From assembly GCA_029552245.1 (NCBI GenBank), contig JAKPDW010000077.1, forward strand, positions 1-64,000: a DNA stretch of 64,000 nt, written 5' to 3'. A model generated the notes under the pieces. That model did not search any database. It was not told where the DNA came from and worked only from the letters and a program-made list of their open reading frames with translations. A program made the translations under genes and the position numbers. Source of the DNA: Deltaproteobacteria bacterium (GTDB taxonomy: Bacteria > Desulfobacterota > Desulfomonilia > UBA1062). Numbering within the stretch: the first letter of the stretch is position 1; every line of letters begins with the position of its first letter. Shown here piece by piece: positions 27,217 to 35,930 of this stretch.

Positions 27217-28356
27217 GTGCCCCACCAACTCAACGCCGAACAGGAAATGATCAGGCTGATGGCCCGCGACTTCGCCCGGAAGGAGCTCGAACCGTATGCG
27301 GCAGAGCGCGACAGGGAAGGGATCTTCCCTCTGGACGTGGTGAAGAAGATGGGGGACCTTGGGTTCCTGGGCATGATGGTGCCCCCGGAATACGGCGGCG
27401 CCGGGGCCGGCGCCGTGAGCTACTGCCTGGCGGTACAGGAGATCGCGTATTCCTGCGCCTCCACCGCGGTCACCATGTCGGTTGCGAACCTGTCCACCGA
27501 ACCCCTGCTCAAGTTCGGGGACGAATCCCAGAAGCGCCGCTACCTCGAGAGGCTGGCCAGGGGGGAACTGCTCGGCTGCTTCGCGCTGACCGAGCCGGGT
27601 GCAGGTTCCGACCCCGGGAGCCTCAGGCTCAGGGCAGAAGACAGGGGCGATCACTTCCTCCTGAACGGCACAAAGGTGTTCATCACCCACGGCGCGTACG
27701 CTGACGTCGTCAATCTTATCGCCAGGACAGGGCCGGACAAGGGGAACAAGGGACTGAGCGCCTTCATCGTGGAGAGGGGGACCCCAGGGTTCCGCGTGGG
27801 GGCGACGGAGAAGAAGATGGGCCTGAGGGCTTCCAACACGGTGGAACTCGTGTTCGAGGACTGCAAGGTCCCGAGGGAGAACCTCGTCGGGAGGCCCGGC
27901 CTCGGGTTCACCATCGCCATGACCGCGCTCGACAGCGGCCGCATAGGGATCGCGTCGCAGGCCACGGGGATCGCGCGAGCCTGCCTGGACGAGGCGGTCG
28001 CGTACGCGAGGCAGAGGAGGCAGTTCGGCAGGACCATCGGCTCCTTCCAGGCAATCCAGTGGATGATCGCGGACATGGCCACCTCCATCGAGGCGTCGCA
28101 CCTGCTGACCCTCGAGGCGGCGAGGAGCAAGGATCTCGGCCTCCCGTTCACCTCGCAGGCCTCCATGGCGAAGCTCTTCGCATCTGAGACGGCGAACAAG
28201 GCCGCCTACCACTGCCTCCAGATCCACGGCGGGTACGGGTACACCATGGACTTCAAGGTGGAGAGGCTCTACCGAGACGCGCGGGCCACGACCATCTACG
28301 AAGGCACATCCGAGATCCAGCGCCTCGTCATCGCAAGGCGTTTCCTCAAGGAGTGA
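27217..28356 (+). CDS. Acyl-CoA dehydrogenase
   Basis: A 379-residue FAD enzyme that oxidises acyl-CoA to enoyl-CoA. It shows the family order: helical N-domain, the FAD-binding stretch CFALTEPGAGSDPGS, the FITHGAYAD region, QFGRTIGSFQAIQWMIADM, QIHGGYGYTMDFKVERLYRDAR and IYEGTSEIQ, where E362 is the catalytic base position of short-chain acyl-CoA dehydrogenases. The start is GTG with AGGAGG upstream. It is in one unit with the XRE-cupin gene. Chain-length specificity cannot be decided. No electron-transfer flavoprotein gene is in the window. Confidence 0.95.
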   Translation: MPHQLNAEQEMIRLMARDFARKELEPYAAERDREGIFPLDVVKKMGDLGFLGMMVPPEYGGAGAGAVSYCLAVQEIAYSCASTAVTMSVANLSTEPLLKFGDESQKRRYLERLARGELLGCFALTEPGAGSDPGSLRLRAEDRGDHFLLNGTKVFITHGAYADVVNLIARTGPDKGNKGLSAFIVERGTPGFRVGATEKKMGLRASNTVELVFEDCKVPRENLVGRPGLGFTIAMTALDSGRIGIASQATGIARACLDEAVAYARQRRQFGRTIGSFQAIQWMIADMATSIEASHLLTLEAARSKDLGLPFTSQASMAKLFASETANKAAYHCLQIHGGYGYTMDFKVERLYRDARATTIYEGTSEIQRLVIARRFLKE

Positions 28357-28467
28357 AGGCCCATCCGCAAGACTCGGGCCTGCGGGTCGAGCCCCTCCCT
28401 CTCGGATGGAGGGCGACGTCGAGACGACGAGGCCACGGGCCCGCGGACACGCCCGCCCGGGGACCCG

Positions 28468-30327
28468 TCACGGCGTTTTCTTCGATCCCGCCTTCTTGAG
28501 GGCTATCCTGAGCGCGGTGATCGCCGCGGGGGTCATGCCCTCCACGAGCAAGGCCTGCCCCACCGTGGCGGGCCTGACGGCGTCGAGCCTGCACCTGAGC
28601 TCGTTGGAGAGCCCGGGGACGGCGGCGTAGTCGAACGTCGGGGGGATCTCGACGCCCTCCATATCCCTGAGGCGCCTGGTCTCCTCGAGCTGGCGGGCGA
28701 TGTACCCCTCGTACTTGATCCCGATTTCCGCCTCGATACCGGCTAGCTCACTCGAGACAGGGACGAGGCCTCTGTCCCTGAGGTGTTCCATGGTGATCCC
28801 GGGTCTCTTCAAGAGCCTCTCGAGCGTCGTGCGCGGGGCGTCGTCATTGCCGGGGGAGAGCGCCCCGGGCAGGTCCCTGGGCACGGTCACCGTCGTCTTC
28901 CGGAGGTGTTCCCTCAGGGACGAGACCTCCGCCTCCACGGCCTGGACGCGCTCGAACCGGTCTCTCCCTATGAGGCCGATCTTGAGCGCCTCGCCGCTCA
29001 GCCGGAAGACCGCGTTGGTCTCCCTGAGCACGAGCCTGTGCTCGGCCCTGGAGGTGAAGAGCCTGTAGGGCTCGCTCACGCCTTTCGTGACGAGGTCGTC
29101 GATCATGACCGCGATGTAGGCCGTCGAACGGTCGAGGACGAACGGGGGCTCATTCTTGATCTTGAGCGCCGCGTTGACACCGGCCACCAGTCCCTGGCCG
29201 GCCGCCTCCTCGTAGCCGGAGGTGCCGTTGACCTGTCCCGCGAGGTACAGCCCTTCGACCCTCTTGGTCTCGAGCGTCCTCATGAGCTGGGTGGGTTTCA
29301 CGTAGGCGTACTCTATGGCGTATGCGGGTCGCACGATCTCCGCCCGCTCGAGCCCGGGGACCGAGCGGACGATCTCCCACTGGATCTCCACGGGCATGCT
29401 GTTTCCGAGCCCGGATGCGTAGACCTCCCGGGTGTCGAGACCCTCGGGTTCGATGACGACCTGGTGGCCGTCCCTGTCACCGAAACGCATCACCTTGTCC
29501 TCGAGCGACGGGCAGTACCTGGCGGGTGTGCCGGTGATCGCGCCGGAGTAGAGCGGGCTTTTGCCGATGTGCCTCCTGACGAGCTCGTGGGTGGCGGGCG
29601 AGGTCCTCGCCAGGTAGCAGGGGACCTGGGGGAGATGCGGCCCCCTGGAGTCGAACCCCAGCGGCATGCAGCCCTCCTGTGAATCCTGCCGTTGCAGCGC
29701 CGAGAGATCGATGGTGTGCACGTCGAGGCGCGGCGGGGTCCCGGTCTTGAACCGCCCCATCTCGAACCCAAGGGCCTCGAGGCTCTCCGCCAGCTCGTAG
29801 GAGGCCTCCTCCCCGGCCCTGCCCGCCTTCTGTCGGGTGTCGCCGATGTGGATGAGGCCCTGGAGGAACGTCCCGGCGGTGATCACGACCGCGCGGGCCC
29901 TGTACAGGACCCCGAAGCGGTCTTTGACGCCGGTTATGCGAGTCCCGTCGAGAACGAGGGAATCCACCCGCACCTGCCTGAGGTGGATGCCCGCGGACTC
30001 CACGCGCCTCCTCACCGCCGCCTCGTAGAGCCTCCTGTCGTTCTGGGTCCTGGTGGCGCGCACCGCCGGTCCCTTCTTGGTGTTGAGCACACGGTACGAG
30101 ATCGCGGTCTCGTCGGCCGCCTCCGCCATGATGCCGCCCAGCGCGTCGATCTCCTTGACGAGGTGGCTCTTTGCGAGGCCGCCGATGGAGGGGCTGCAGG
30201 GCATCCTCCCGATGGCGTCCACGGACAGGGTGAAGAGCGCCGTGTCCATGCCGAGCCTGCGCGAGGCGAGTGCGGCCTCGACCCCGGCGTGCCCCCCGCC
30301 GACCACGATGACGTCGAAGATCTCCAC
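28468..30327 (-). CDS. mnmG: tRNA uridine-5-carboxymethylaminomethyl modification enzyme MnmG (GidA)
   Basis: A 619-residue FAD protein that, with MnmE, modifies the wobble uridine of several tRNAs. The FAD-binding GGGHAGVEAALA lies near the N-terminus. MPCSPSIGGLAKSHLVKEIDALGG, TGTFLQGLIHIG, GRFKTGTPPRLD and GQVNGTSGYEEAAGQG are strict MnmG blocks, and the C-terminal helical domain (PPTFDYAAVPGLSNE) is complete. It lies nine bases after the endonuclease III-like gene on the same strand. Its 3' end faces the acyl-CoA dehydrogenase gene across about 110 bases with several GC hairpins. Confidence 0.97.
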   Translation of the reverse strand: MEIFDVIVVGGGHAGVEAALASRRLGMDTALFTLSVDAIGRMPCSPSIGGLAKSHLVKEIDALGGIMAEAADETAISYRVLNTKKGPAVRATRTQNDRRLYEAAVRRRVESAGIHLRQVRVDSLVLDGTRITGVKDRFGVLYRARAVVITAGTFLQGLIHIGDTRQKAGRAGEEASYELAESLEALGFEMGRFKTGTPPRLDVHTIDLSALQRQDSQEGCMPLGFDSRGPHLPQVPCYLARTSPATHELVRRHIGKSPLYSGAITGTPARYCPSLEDKVMRFGDRDGHQVVIEPEGLDTREVYASGLGNSMPVEIQWEIVRSVPGLERAEIVRPAYAIEYAYVKPTQLMRTLETKRVEGLYLAGQVNGTSGYEEAAGQGLVAGVNAALKIKNEPPFVLDRSTAYIAVMIDDLVTKGVSEPYRLFTSRAEHRLVLRETNAVFRLSGEALKIGLIGRDRFERVQAVEAEVSSLREHLRKTTVTVPRDLPGALSPGNDDAPRTTLERLLKRPGITMEHLRDRGLVPVSSELAGIEAEIGIKYEGYIARQLEETRRLRDMEGVEIPPTFDYAAVPGLSNELRCRLDAVRPATVGQALLVEGMTPAAITALRIALKKAGSKKTP

Positions 30328-30336
30328 GACCCACCC

Positions 30337-31074
30337 TCACTCAGGGCTTCCCGGTGCGCCCGCCTGGGGGCGAAGGCTTCCATCTCCTGCCGGGATCGGG
30401 AGACAGCCTGGTCCACCGAGCGGGCAATCGCCGCACCGCACCCTTTTCGCCCTGCAGTAATCCTTGCCCACGTACACGAGGTGCGCGTGGAGATCCTTGT
30501 ACACCCCCAGGTTCCTGGGCAGCGAGCCCTCGAAGAGGGCCCTGACTTCCTCGTAGTCCGCACCAGGCCCTATGACGCCGTGCCGCGAGAGGATCCTCTT
30601 GGTGTACGCGTCCACGACGAACACGAGCCGGTTTGCCGCATAGCAGCATATGCTGTCCGCGGTCTCCCTGCCTATCCCGTTCACCCCCAGGAGCGCAAGG
30701 CGCAGGTCGGAGTCGCTGAGCATGAAGAGCCTCTCGAGCGAGGCGCCGAAATCCCTCGTGATCAGGGTGACCAGGTTCTTCAGGCGCGCGGCCTTGACGT
30801 TGTAGTAACCAGCCGGCCTGATGAGCCGCGCGAGCTCTTCCGGGCTCAGGCCGTGGATGCCCTCGACGCTCAGGAGGGACGAGGCCTTGAGGTTCGCGAT
30901 GGCCTTCTCGACGTTTCTCCAAGCGGTGTTCTGGGTGAGGACGGCGCCGACCATCACCTCGAAGGGGGTTTCTCCGGGCCACCAGTGCGAGGGCCCGTAG
31001 TGGGCGAAAAGGACGGCATGGAGTCCGGCGGGGTCGAACGGGAACGTCTCAGCCCTTGCAGGAAGTGTCCTCAT
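30337..31074 (-). CDS. Endonuclease III-like HhH-GPD DNA glycosylase with Fe-S cluster
   Basis: A 245-residue base-excision repair enzyme. The helix-hairpin-helix is LLGVNGIGRETADSI (about 129-142), the catalytic Asp is D155 in VVDAYTKR, and C207-x6-C214-x2-C217-x6-C224 should hold a [4Fe-4S] cluster. The lysine that makes endonuclease III a bifunctional lyase is replaced by E137, so this is expected to be a monofunctional glycosylase of the COG2231 type. The last cysteine spacing (x6 rather than x5) is also slightly off the Nth pattern. The start overlaps the enoyl-CoA hydratase gene by 26 bases. Confidence 0.88.
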   Translation of the reverse strand: MRTLPARAETFPFDPAGLHAVLFAHYGPSHWWPGETPFEVMVGAVLTQNTAWRNVEKAIANLKASSLLSVEGIHGLSPEELARLIRPAGYYNVKAARLKNLVTLITRDFGASLERLFMLSDSDLRLALLGVNGIGRETADSICCYAANRLVFVVDAYTKRILSRHGVIGPGADYEEVRALFEGSLPRNLGVYKDLHAHLVYVGKDYCRAKRVRCGDCPLGGPGCLPIPAGDGSLRPQAGAPGSPE

Positions 31075-31831
31075 GTCCCTTGCTCTTGACGACGGCCTTC
31101 ATCCTCTCCCTGATGTCACCCTTGATGTTGAAGAGCATGGAAGTCATCTCGAGCTCGTATTCGAGCGCCGCCTTCGCGTCGAGCCTGCTCACCACGTCGA
31201 GGCTCCTCTTTACGGCCTTGACCACCTCCGGCGACCTGCCTACGAGCTGGCCCGCGCACCCCATCACGTCGTCCCTGAAGAACTCGGGCGCCACCACCCT
31301 GTTGACGAGCCCGATCCCGTAGGCCTCGCGTGCGCCTATCGGATCGCCCCTGAGCGCGAGTTCCCTGGCTCGTGCCATCCCAACGCGCGCCACCAGGGGG
31401 GTGAGCAGGGGATTGAAGCCGTACTTGATCTCCGGGTGCGCGAAGATGGCGCTCTCCGACGCTATGATCATGTCGCCCATGAGCGCGAGGTTGAAACCGC
31501 CGCCGAAGGCTATGCCGCTGACCGCGGTGATGATGATCTTGTCCTGGTCGAGCAGCAGGGTGTACAGCTCGAGGGCCAGCCTGAAGTACTCGGCCGCATC
31601 CTCGGCGCTGAAGTACGGGGCCTCCTTGAGATCGATCCCGGCTGAGAAGCACTCGTCGCCTCCCGTGAACACGACGACCCGCACGGAAGACGACTCGTGG
31701 AGCACCGAGCTGAACACGTGGTGGATCTCCCTCATCAACCCGAAGGAGAGCGCGTTGAGTTCGTGCTTGCGGTCCATCTCCACGACCGCGACGGCGTCCG
31801 TTATGTCGGCCTTGACGAACTGGTAGGCCAT
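31049..31831 (-). CDS. Enoyl-CoA hydratase/isomerase family protein
   Basis: A 260-residue crotonase-fold protein. The oxyanion-hole segments are ECFSAGIDLKE and GIAFGGGFNLALMGDMI; the downstream FAHPEIKYGFNP carries the acidic catalytic region. It could hydrate or isomerise enoyl-CoA in fatty-acid or aromatic degradation, in line with the acyl-CoA dehydrogenase nearby. GGGAGGG lies eight bases before the ATG. It heads the unit with the DNA glycosylase and mnmG genes, an unusual mix of functions. The substrate is not predictable. Confidence 0.93.
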   Translation of the reverse strand: MAYQFVKADITDAVAVVEMDRKHELNALSFGLMREIHHVFSSVLHESSSVRVVVFTGGDECFSAGIDLKEAPYFSAEDAAEYFRLALELYTLLLDQDKIIITAVSGIAFGGGFNLALMGDMIIASESAIFAHPEIKYGFNPLLTPLVARVGMARARELALRGDPIGAREAYGIGLVNRVVAPEFFRDDVMGCAGQLVGRSPEVVKAVKRSLDVVSRLDAKAALEYELEMTSMLFNIKGDIRERMKAVVKSKGHEDTSCKG

Positions 31832-31860
31832 CGGGGTTCCCTCCCATGCGTGTTGTACGA

Positions 31861-31889
31861 CATCTACAACCAGGCACCCACCCTGTCAA
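31861..31889 (-). promoter_or_regulatory. Promoter of the enoyl-CoA hydratase-glycosylase-mnmG unit
   Basis: On the minus strand a perfect TTGACA (complement of 31884-31889), 17 bases and TAGATG (31861-31866). The predicted start is about 23 bases before the hydratase ATG. The -10 element is only a fair match. Confidence 0.55.
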
Positions 31890-31941
31890 TCGGGGAATGC
31901 TTGATAGTTCCTCGCTCTTTCTGGTAAGGCGGTATTCTTGA

Positions 31942-33429
31942 GTGAGCTGCCTTCGAGTCAGCGAGGTGAACGAGTACGCCCGGCAGGCCCTGGCCCAGAG
32001 GTTCGGGTCCCCGGTCTGGGTGGTGGGGGAGATCCACGGGCTCAAGACCCACGCCAAGTCCGGCCACGTCTACTTCGACCTGGTGGAAAAGGGCCCGGAC
32101 ACGAACGAGGCCTATATCGCCAAGATCGCCTGTGCCTTTTTCCAGGGCTCCGTCGCGGCATGGCGCAGGTCGCTTGCGGCAAACGGCTTTCGGGACTTCG
32201 ACCTCGCATCCGGCATGGAGGTGAAGCTCAGGGCCAAGGTCGACCTCTTCGTGCGCGAAGGGAGATACCAGCTCATCGTGAGCGAGGTGGACCCGACCTA
32301 CACCCTCGGCGCCATAGCCAGGATCCGGGCCAAGACCATAGAACTGCTCAAGGCCTCCGGCCTTCTCGAGAAGAACAGGTCACTCCAGCTGGGTCCCGTC
32401 CCGCTCAGGATAGGTCTCGTCACGTCGGTGGACTCGGCCGCGTACCGCGACTTCACGAGCATCATCCAAAAGAGCGGGTTCGCCGTGTCCGTGTTCGTCT
32501 TCGACGCCCACATGCAGGGCGACAGGGCCGCCGGGGAAGTGGCCCGGGGGATCAGGGTCCTGGCCGCCATCGAGGGCCTGGACGTCATAGCCATCGTCAG
32601 GGGGGGCGGCGCGAAGACCGATCTCATCGCCTTCGACGATATCGGCATCTGCAGGGCCATAGCGACCTGCCCGGTCCCGGTGATCACCGGCATCGGCCAC
32701 GAGATAGACCTGTCCGTGGCCGACATGGTCGCTCACCGATGCCTCGTCACCCCTACGGACGCGGCGAGATTCCTCGTCTCTCGGCTCGAGGAGGCGTGGT
32801 CGTTCCTCGAGGGCTCGGCGAGCCTCCTCGAGAAGTCCTCCTTGCAGACCATCGACATGGCATCGCGCGCGCTCGAGCTCGCCTGCACGAGGCTCGCCCT
32901 GTACGCCAGGACGCGGACTCAACGCATGCGATCCGCTTTGGAATCGGCCGCCGCCCGGTTCACGGCCGGTGCATCCTCAACGGCGGCCCTCCACACGGAA
33001 AGGCTCCTGGGGCTCGCGAGATCCCTCGGGCACAGGGCTTCGGGGTGCCTGCGCGAACACGCCGCCTTGCTCGACTCGAGGTCCGCCCTGCTCGCGGGCG
33101 CGACCAGGCATGTCCTGTACCGGGGCCTCGCCGAGTTCTCCGCGACCCTGGATTCCCGCCTCAGGGACCTGTCGCAGGGCATCGGGGTGCAGCTGGAACG
33201 CCTCGACAGGCTCGAGAGGGCGGCGAACGTCCTCCATCCGCGCCACACGCTCGACAGGGGATACTCCCTGACCCTCGACAGCGCCGGAAGGGTATGCACG
33301 GATGCTCGTCACGTCGGGCTGGGTGCATCGATAACGACCGTCCTCGCTCACGGCAGGCTGCATTCGACGGTCGAGAGAAAGGAACACGCAGACGATGAAG
33401 ACGCGAAAGAAGGGCAAAGGATACTCTGA
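31942..33429 (+). CDS. xseA: Exodeoxyribonuclease VII large subunit
   Basis: A 495-residue subunit of the single-strand DNA exonuclease. An N-terminal OB fold (VNEYARQALAQRFGSPVWVVGEI) is followed by the catalytic core, with IGLVTSVDSAAYRDF, VRGGGAKTDLIAFDD and TGIGHEIDLSVADMVAHRCLVTPTDAA. A long coiled-coil C-terminus ends with LDRGYSLTLDSAGR. The start is a GTG with a weak ribosome-binding site. The 3' end overlaps xseB by 35 bases, so the two subunits are made together. Confidence 0.96.
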   Translation: MSCLRVSEVNEYARQALAQRFGSPVWVVGEIHGLKTHAKSGHVYFDLVEKGPDTNEAYIAKIACAFFQGSVAAWRRSLAANGFRDFDLASGMEVKLRAKVDLFVREGRYQLIVSEVDPTYTLGAIARIRAKTIELLKASGLLEKNRSLQLGPVPLRIGLVTSVDSAAYRDFTSIIQKSGFAVSVFVFDAHMQGDRAAGEVARGIRVLAAIEGLDVIAIVRGGGAKTDLIAFDDIGICRAIATCPVPVITGIGHEIDLSVADMVAHRCLVTPTDAARFLVSRLEEAWSFLEGSASLLEKSSLQTIDMASRALELACTRLALYARTRTQRMRSALESAAARFTAGASSTAALHTERLLGLARSLGHRASGCLREHAALLDSRSALLAGATRHVLYRGLAEFSATLDSRLRDLSQGIGVQLERLDRLERAANVLHPRHTLDRGYSLTLDSAGRVCTDARHVGLGASITTVLAHGRLHSTVERKEHADDEDAKEGQRIL

Positions 33430-33634
33430 GGTCCTCAGAGAGCTCGAGGAAACCATAGAGAGGATGGGCAAGGGCGAAGTCCCCATCGACGAGCTCGAGG
33501 AGACGATCAGGCAGGCGTCCGAGAAGATCCGCTTCCTCAGGGAACGACTGAAGGCGACCGAGGCTGAGGTGACGAGGGTGCTGGCCGAGATCGAGCAGGG
33601 ACCTTCGGGATCCGACGGCCAGAAAGAGCCTTGA
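33395..33634 (+). CDS. xseB: Exodeoxyribonuclease VII small subunit
   Basis: A 79-residue helical protein with the XseB pattern: YSEVLRELEETIERMGKGEVPIDEL at 10-34, then a long amphipathic helix. It binds the coiled coil of XseA. It starts inside the end of xseA, in another frame. A weak terminator and a repeat pair follow. Confidence 0.93.
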   Translation: MKTRKKGKGYSEVLRELEETIERMGKGEVPIDELEETIRQASEKIRFLRERLKATEAEVTRVLAEIEQGPSGSDGQKEP

Positions 33635-33676
33635 GCTCGGCGATCCTTCCCGGGACGATCCGCATCTCGGCCGGAG

Positions 33677-33763
33677 CCCCCCTGCTCGAGGAGCCCCCGC
33701 CACATCCCGGTCCGCTTGGGCCTGTTTTTCCCCGAAACCCCCCGCTCGAGGGGCTCCCGCCAC
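33677..33763. repeat. Pair of imperfect direct repeats in the xseB-aminotransferase gap
   Basis: A 27-base unit starting CCCCCCTGCTCGAGGAG (33677-33703) recurs as CCCCCCGCTCGAGGGG (33738-33763), both ending CCCGCCAC. The period is about 61 bases and each copy contains a CTCGAG-centred near-palindrome. No reading frame explains the repetition. The role is unknown. Confidence 0.6.
33709..33729 (+). terminator. Weak intrinsic terminator after xseB
   Basis: GGTCC-GCTT-GGGCC (one G-T pair) followed by TG and five T residues at 33725-33729. It points the same way as xseAB and lies 75 bases after the xseB stop. Confidence 0.5.
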
Positions 33764-33786
33764 GAACGGAAGCCGGCGCCGCCCGA

Positions 33787-33816
33787 TTGACCACGATCCG
33801 CGAGCTCTGCTATACC
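33787..33816 (+). promoter_or_regulatory. Promoter of the aminotransferase gene, possibly giving a leaderless mRNA
   Basis: TTGACC (33787-33792), 18 bases and TATACC (33811-33816). The expected start point, about seven bases after the -10 element, coincides with the ATG at 33823, and no Shine-Dalgarno sequence precedes that ATG. Confidence 0.5.
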
Positions 33817-33822
33817 GACGGC

Positions 33823-34965
33823 ATGAAGCCTTCCTCCACCTCTCTCGACATTCAGCCCTTCCTCGTCATGGACGTCATGGAGAGGGCGAACACCCTGGCC
33901 TCGGCGGGGAGGGACGTGATCCACCTGGAGGTGGGGGAGCCGGACTTCGACACCCCCCCATGCATCCGGAGGGCGGCCTGGGAGGCCATGGAAAAGGGCA
34001 AGACCCACTACACCGACTCCCTGGGCATACCCGAGCTGAGGGAGGCGATCTCGGGGCACTACGCCCGGACGTACGGGGTCAAGGTGGACGTGGACCGCAT
34101 CGTGGTGACGGCGGGGTCGTCCCCGGCGCTCCTCCTGGCCATGGCATGCCTCATCGACGCCGGCGACACGGTCATGATGACCGACCCGTACTACGCGTGC
34201 TACCCGAACTTCGTCAAGGTGCTCAAGGGCACACCCCTCTTCGTGCCCACCGGCAGCGCAGACGGGTTCCAGCTCGACCCCGGCAAGGCCCACGCCCTCA
34301 TCAAGCCGTCCACCAGGGCGATCGTCGTGAACTCCCCCGCGAACCCCACGGGTGTCTGCCTGGATGCCGAGCACATGAAGGCCATCGCGTCCTTGGGCGT
34401 CCCCGTGATCTCGGACGAGATCTACCACGGCCTCGTCTACGAGTCTGAGCAGCACACGATCCTCGAGTTCACCGACGAGGCCGTGGTGATCAACGGCTTC
34501 TCCAAGGCCTATGCCATGACGGGCTGGAGGCTCGGCTGGGCGATCTTCCCCGCCCACATGATCCGCTCCGTGCAGAAGCTCCAGCAGAACCTCATGATCT
34601 GCGCGCCGTCCGTGGCCCAGTGGGCGGGGGTCGCGGCGCTGACGGAAGCCGGCCCGGACGTGGAACGGATGCACCGGACATTCGGTCGCCGCAGGAAGGT
34701 CATGCTCGACGAGATGGCCAGGTGGCGGTTCAATGTAGAGGTCGAGCCCACAGGCGCATTCTACGTGCTCGTGAACATGCGGAAGTACACGAAGGATTCC
34801 AGGGCCTTCGCCATGGAGATCCTCGAACGCACAGGTGTGGGCGTGACCCCCGGGATCGACTTCGGCAGCGGCGCAGAGGGGTACATCCGGTTCAGCTACG
34901 CCAACTCGGAGACGAACATCGTGGAGGGGATCAGCCGCGTGGCACGGTTCCTCGAGTCCGTATGA
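33823..34965 (+). CDS. Class I/II pyridoxal-phosphate aminotransferase (AspAT-like)
   Basis: A 380-residue fold-type I aminotransferase. HLEVGEPDFDTP and HYTDSLGIPELREAI are N-terminal marks. VTAGSSPALLLAM binds the phosphate, NSPANPTGV and SDEIYHGLVYE follow, and K228 in GFSKAYAMTGWRLGW is the Schiff-base lysine. YIRFSYANSE carries the carboxylate-binding Arg. This motif set matches the aspartate/aromatic-type group; the substrate is not determined. Its stop overlaps the engB start as ATGA, so the two are coupled. Confidence 0.93.
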   Translation: MKPSSTSLDIQPFLVMDVMERANTLASAGRDVIHLEVGEPDFDTPPCIRRAAWEAMEKGKTHYTDSLGIPELREAISGHYARTYGVKVDVDRIVVTAGSSPALLLAMACLIDAGDTVMMTDPYYACYPNFVKVLKGTPLFVPTGSADGFQLDPGKAHALIKPSTRAIVVNSPANPTGVCLDAEHMKAIASLGVPVISDEIYHGLVYESEQHTILEFTDEAVVINGFSKAYAMTGWRLGWAIFPAHMIRSVQKLQQNLMICAPSVAQWAGVAALTEAGPDVERMHRTFGRRRKVMLDEMARWRFNVEVEPTGAFYVLVNMRKYTKDSRAFAMEILERTGVGVTPGIDFGSGAEGYIRFSYANSETNIVEGISRVARFLESV

Positions 34966-35558
34966 AGGTGAGGATCAGGGACGCATCGTTTTCCGGCGTG
35001 TATCCCCACGTCGATATGGGGTTGCCCCAGGTGGCGTTCGCGGGCAGGTCCAACGTCGGCAAGTCCTCGCTCATCAACGCGCTCCTCAACCGCAAAAACC
35101 TGGTGCACACGAGCAAGAAGCCCGGCAAGACGAGGACGGTCAACTTCTACCGGGTGGAATCCGTCGAGCTTGCGCCCCTCTACCTCGTCGACCTCCCCGG
35201 TTACGGCTATGCAGAGGCGCCGAAGACCGTCATCGAAGCCTGGCGCCAGGCGATCTCCTCCTACCTGGCGGGCGCCGCCGCCCTCCGCCTCCTGGTGCTC
35301 CTCGTGGACATCCGCCGGGACATCGGGGACCACGAGCGCCTGCTCATACAGCTCGCCTCGAAGACGAAAGCGGGGCTCCTCGTGGCCGCGACCAAGGGCG
35401 ACAAGCTGGGCCATGGGCAAAGGACACTGCGAGTCGCCGAACTCTCGAGGCAGGCACAGGCCGGCGTGGTGCTCACCTCCGCCCACGACCGCACGGGGGT
35501 GGATGACCTCTGGGACCACATCGCGTCTGCGGTCCGGCAGGAAGGCCGACCTCGATGA
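34962..35558 (+). CDS. engB: Ribosome biogenesis GTPase EngB/YsxC
   Basis: A 198-residue GTPase needed for 50S subunit assembly. G1 is GRSNVGKSS (28-36), the G2 region is KKPGKTRTVNFY, G3 is DLPGYGYA and G4 is TKGDK (TKxDK type); G5 is in TSAHDRTG. The length fits the family. The ATG overlaps the aminotransferase stop by four bases. Confidence 0.95.
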   Translation: MKVRIRDASFSGVYPHVDMGLPQVAFAGRSNVGKSSLINALLNRKNLVHTSKKPGKTRTVNFYRVESVELAPLYLVDLPGYGYAEAPKTVIEAWRQAISSYLAGAAALRLLVLLVDIRRDIGDHERLLIQLASKTKAGLLVAATKGDKLGHGQRTLRVAELSRQAQAGVVLTSAHDRTGVDDLWDHIASAVRQEGRPR

Positions 35559-35622
35559 CCAGGGAGTGGATCCCGATCCCCCTGTTCATCGCCCGGCAGG
35601 TTGTGCTATCATTCCCTCCGCC

Positions 35623-35886
35623 ATGAGAGACGCGCACACCATGGGGTTCGACACGCTCCTGCCCCTCGTCATCCTGGTGCTCTTCTTCGCCGTACCCTCG
35701 TTGTTCCGGTTCCTGGCGAGGCATTCCAAGACAGGCCTGCCGAGATCGGTCGGCGGCCCCACGGAAGCGCCGTCAGCCCGGAGGGAAGACGAGCCGGAGG
35801 GCGAAAACCCGTGGCGGGATCACGAAGCCGAACGGCACCTCTCGGGAGAGCCAGACAACAGGCCCATCCACCCCAGATGGTTCTGA
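35623..35886 (+). CDS. Small single-pass membrane protein of unknown function
   Basis: An 87-residue protein I do not recognise. It has one clear membrane helix (about 9-29, LLPLVILVLFFAVPSLFRFL) followed by a polar tail rich in Pro, Glu and Arg that ends in PIHPRWF. A TATCAT box ten bases before the ATG region may be a -10 element; a weak TTCATC stands 16 bases upstream of it. It follows engB in the same direction. The composition of a real helix and a clean stop make it more likely a gene than not. Confidence 0.6.
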   Translation: MRDAHTMGFDTLLPLVILVLFFAVPSLFRFLARHSKTGLPRSVGGPTEAPSARREDEPEGENPWRDHEAERHLSGEPDNRPIHPRWF

Positions 35887-35930
35887 GAGCCGGGCCTTCC
35901 CGCCCCCAAGGCGCAGAGGGCGCCCGCCGG

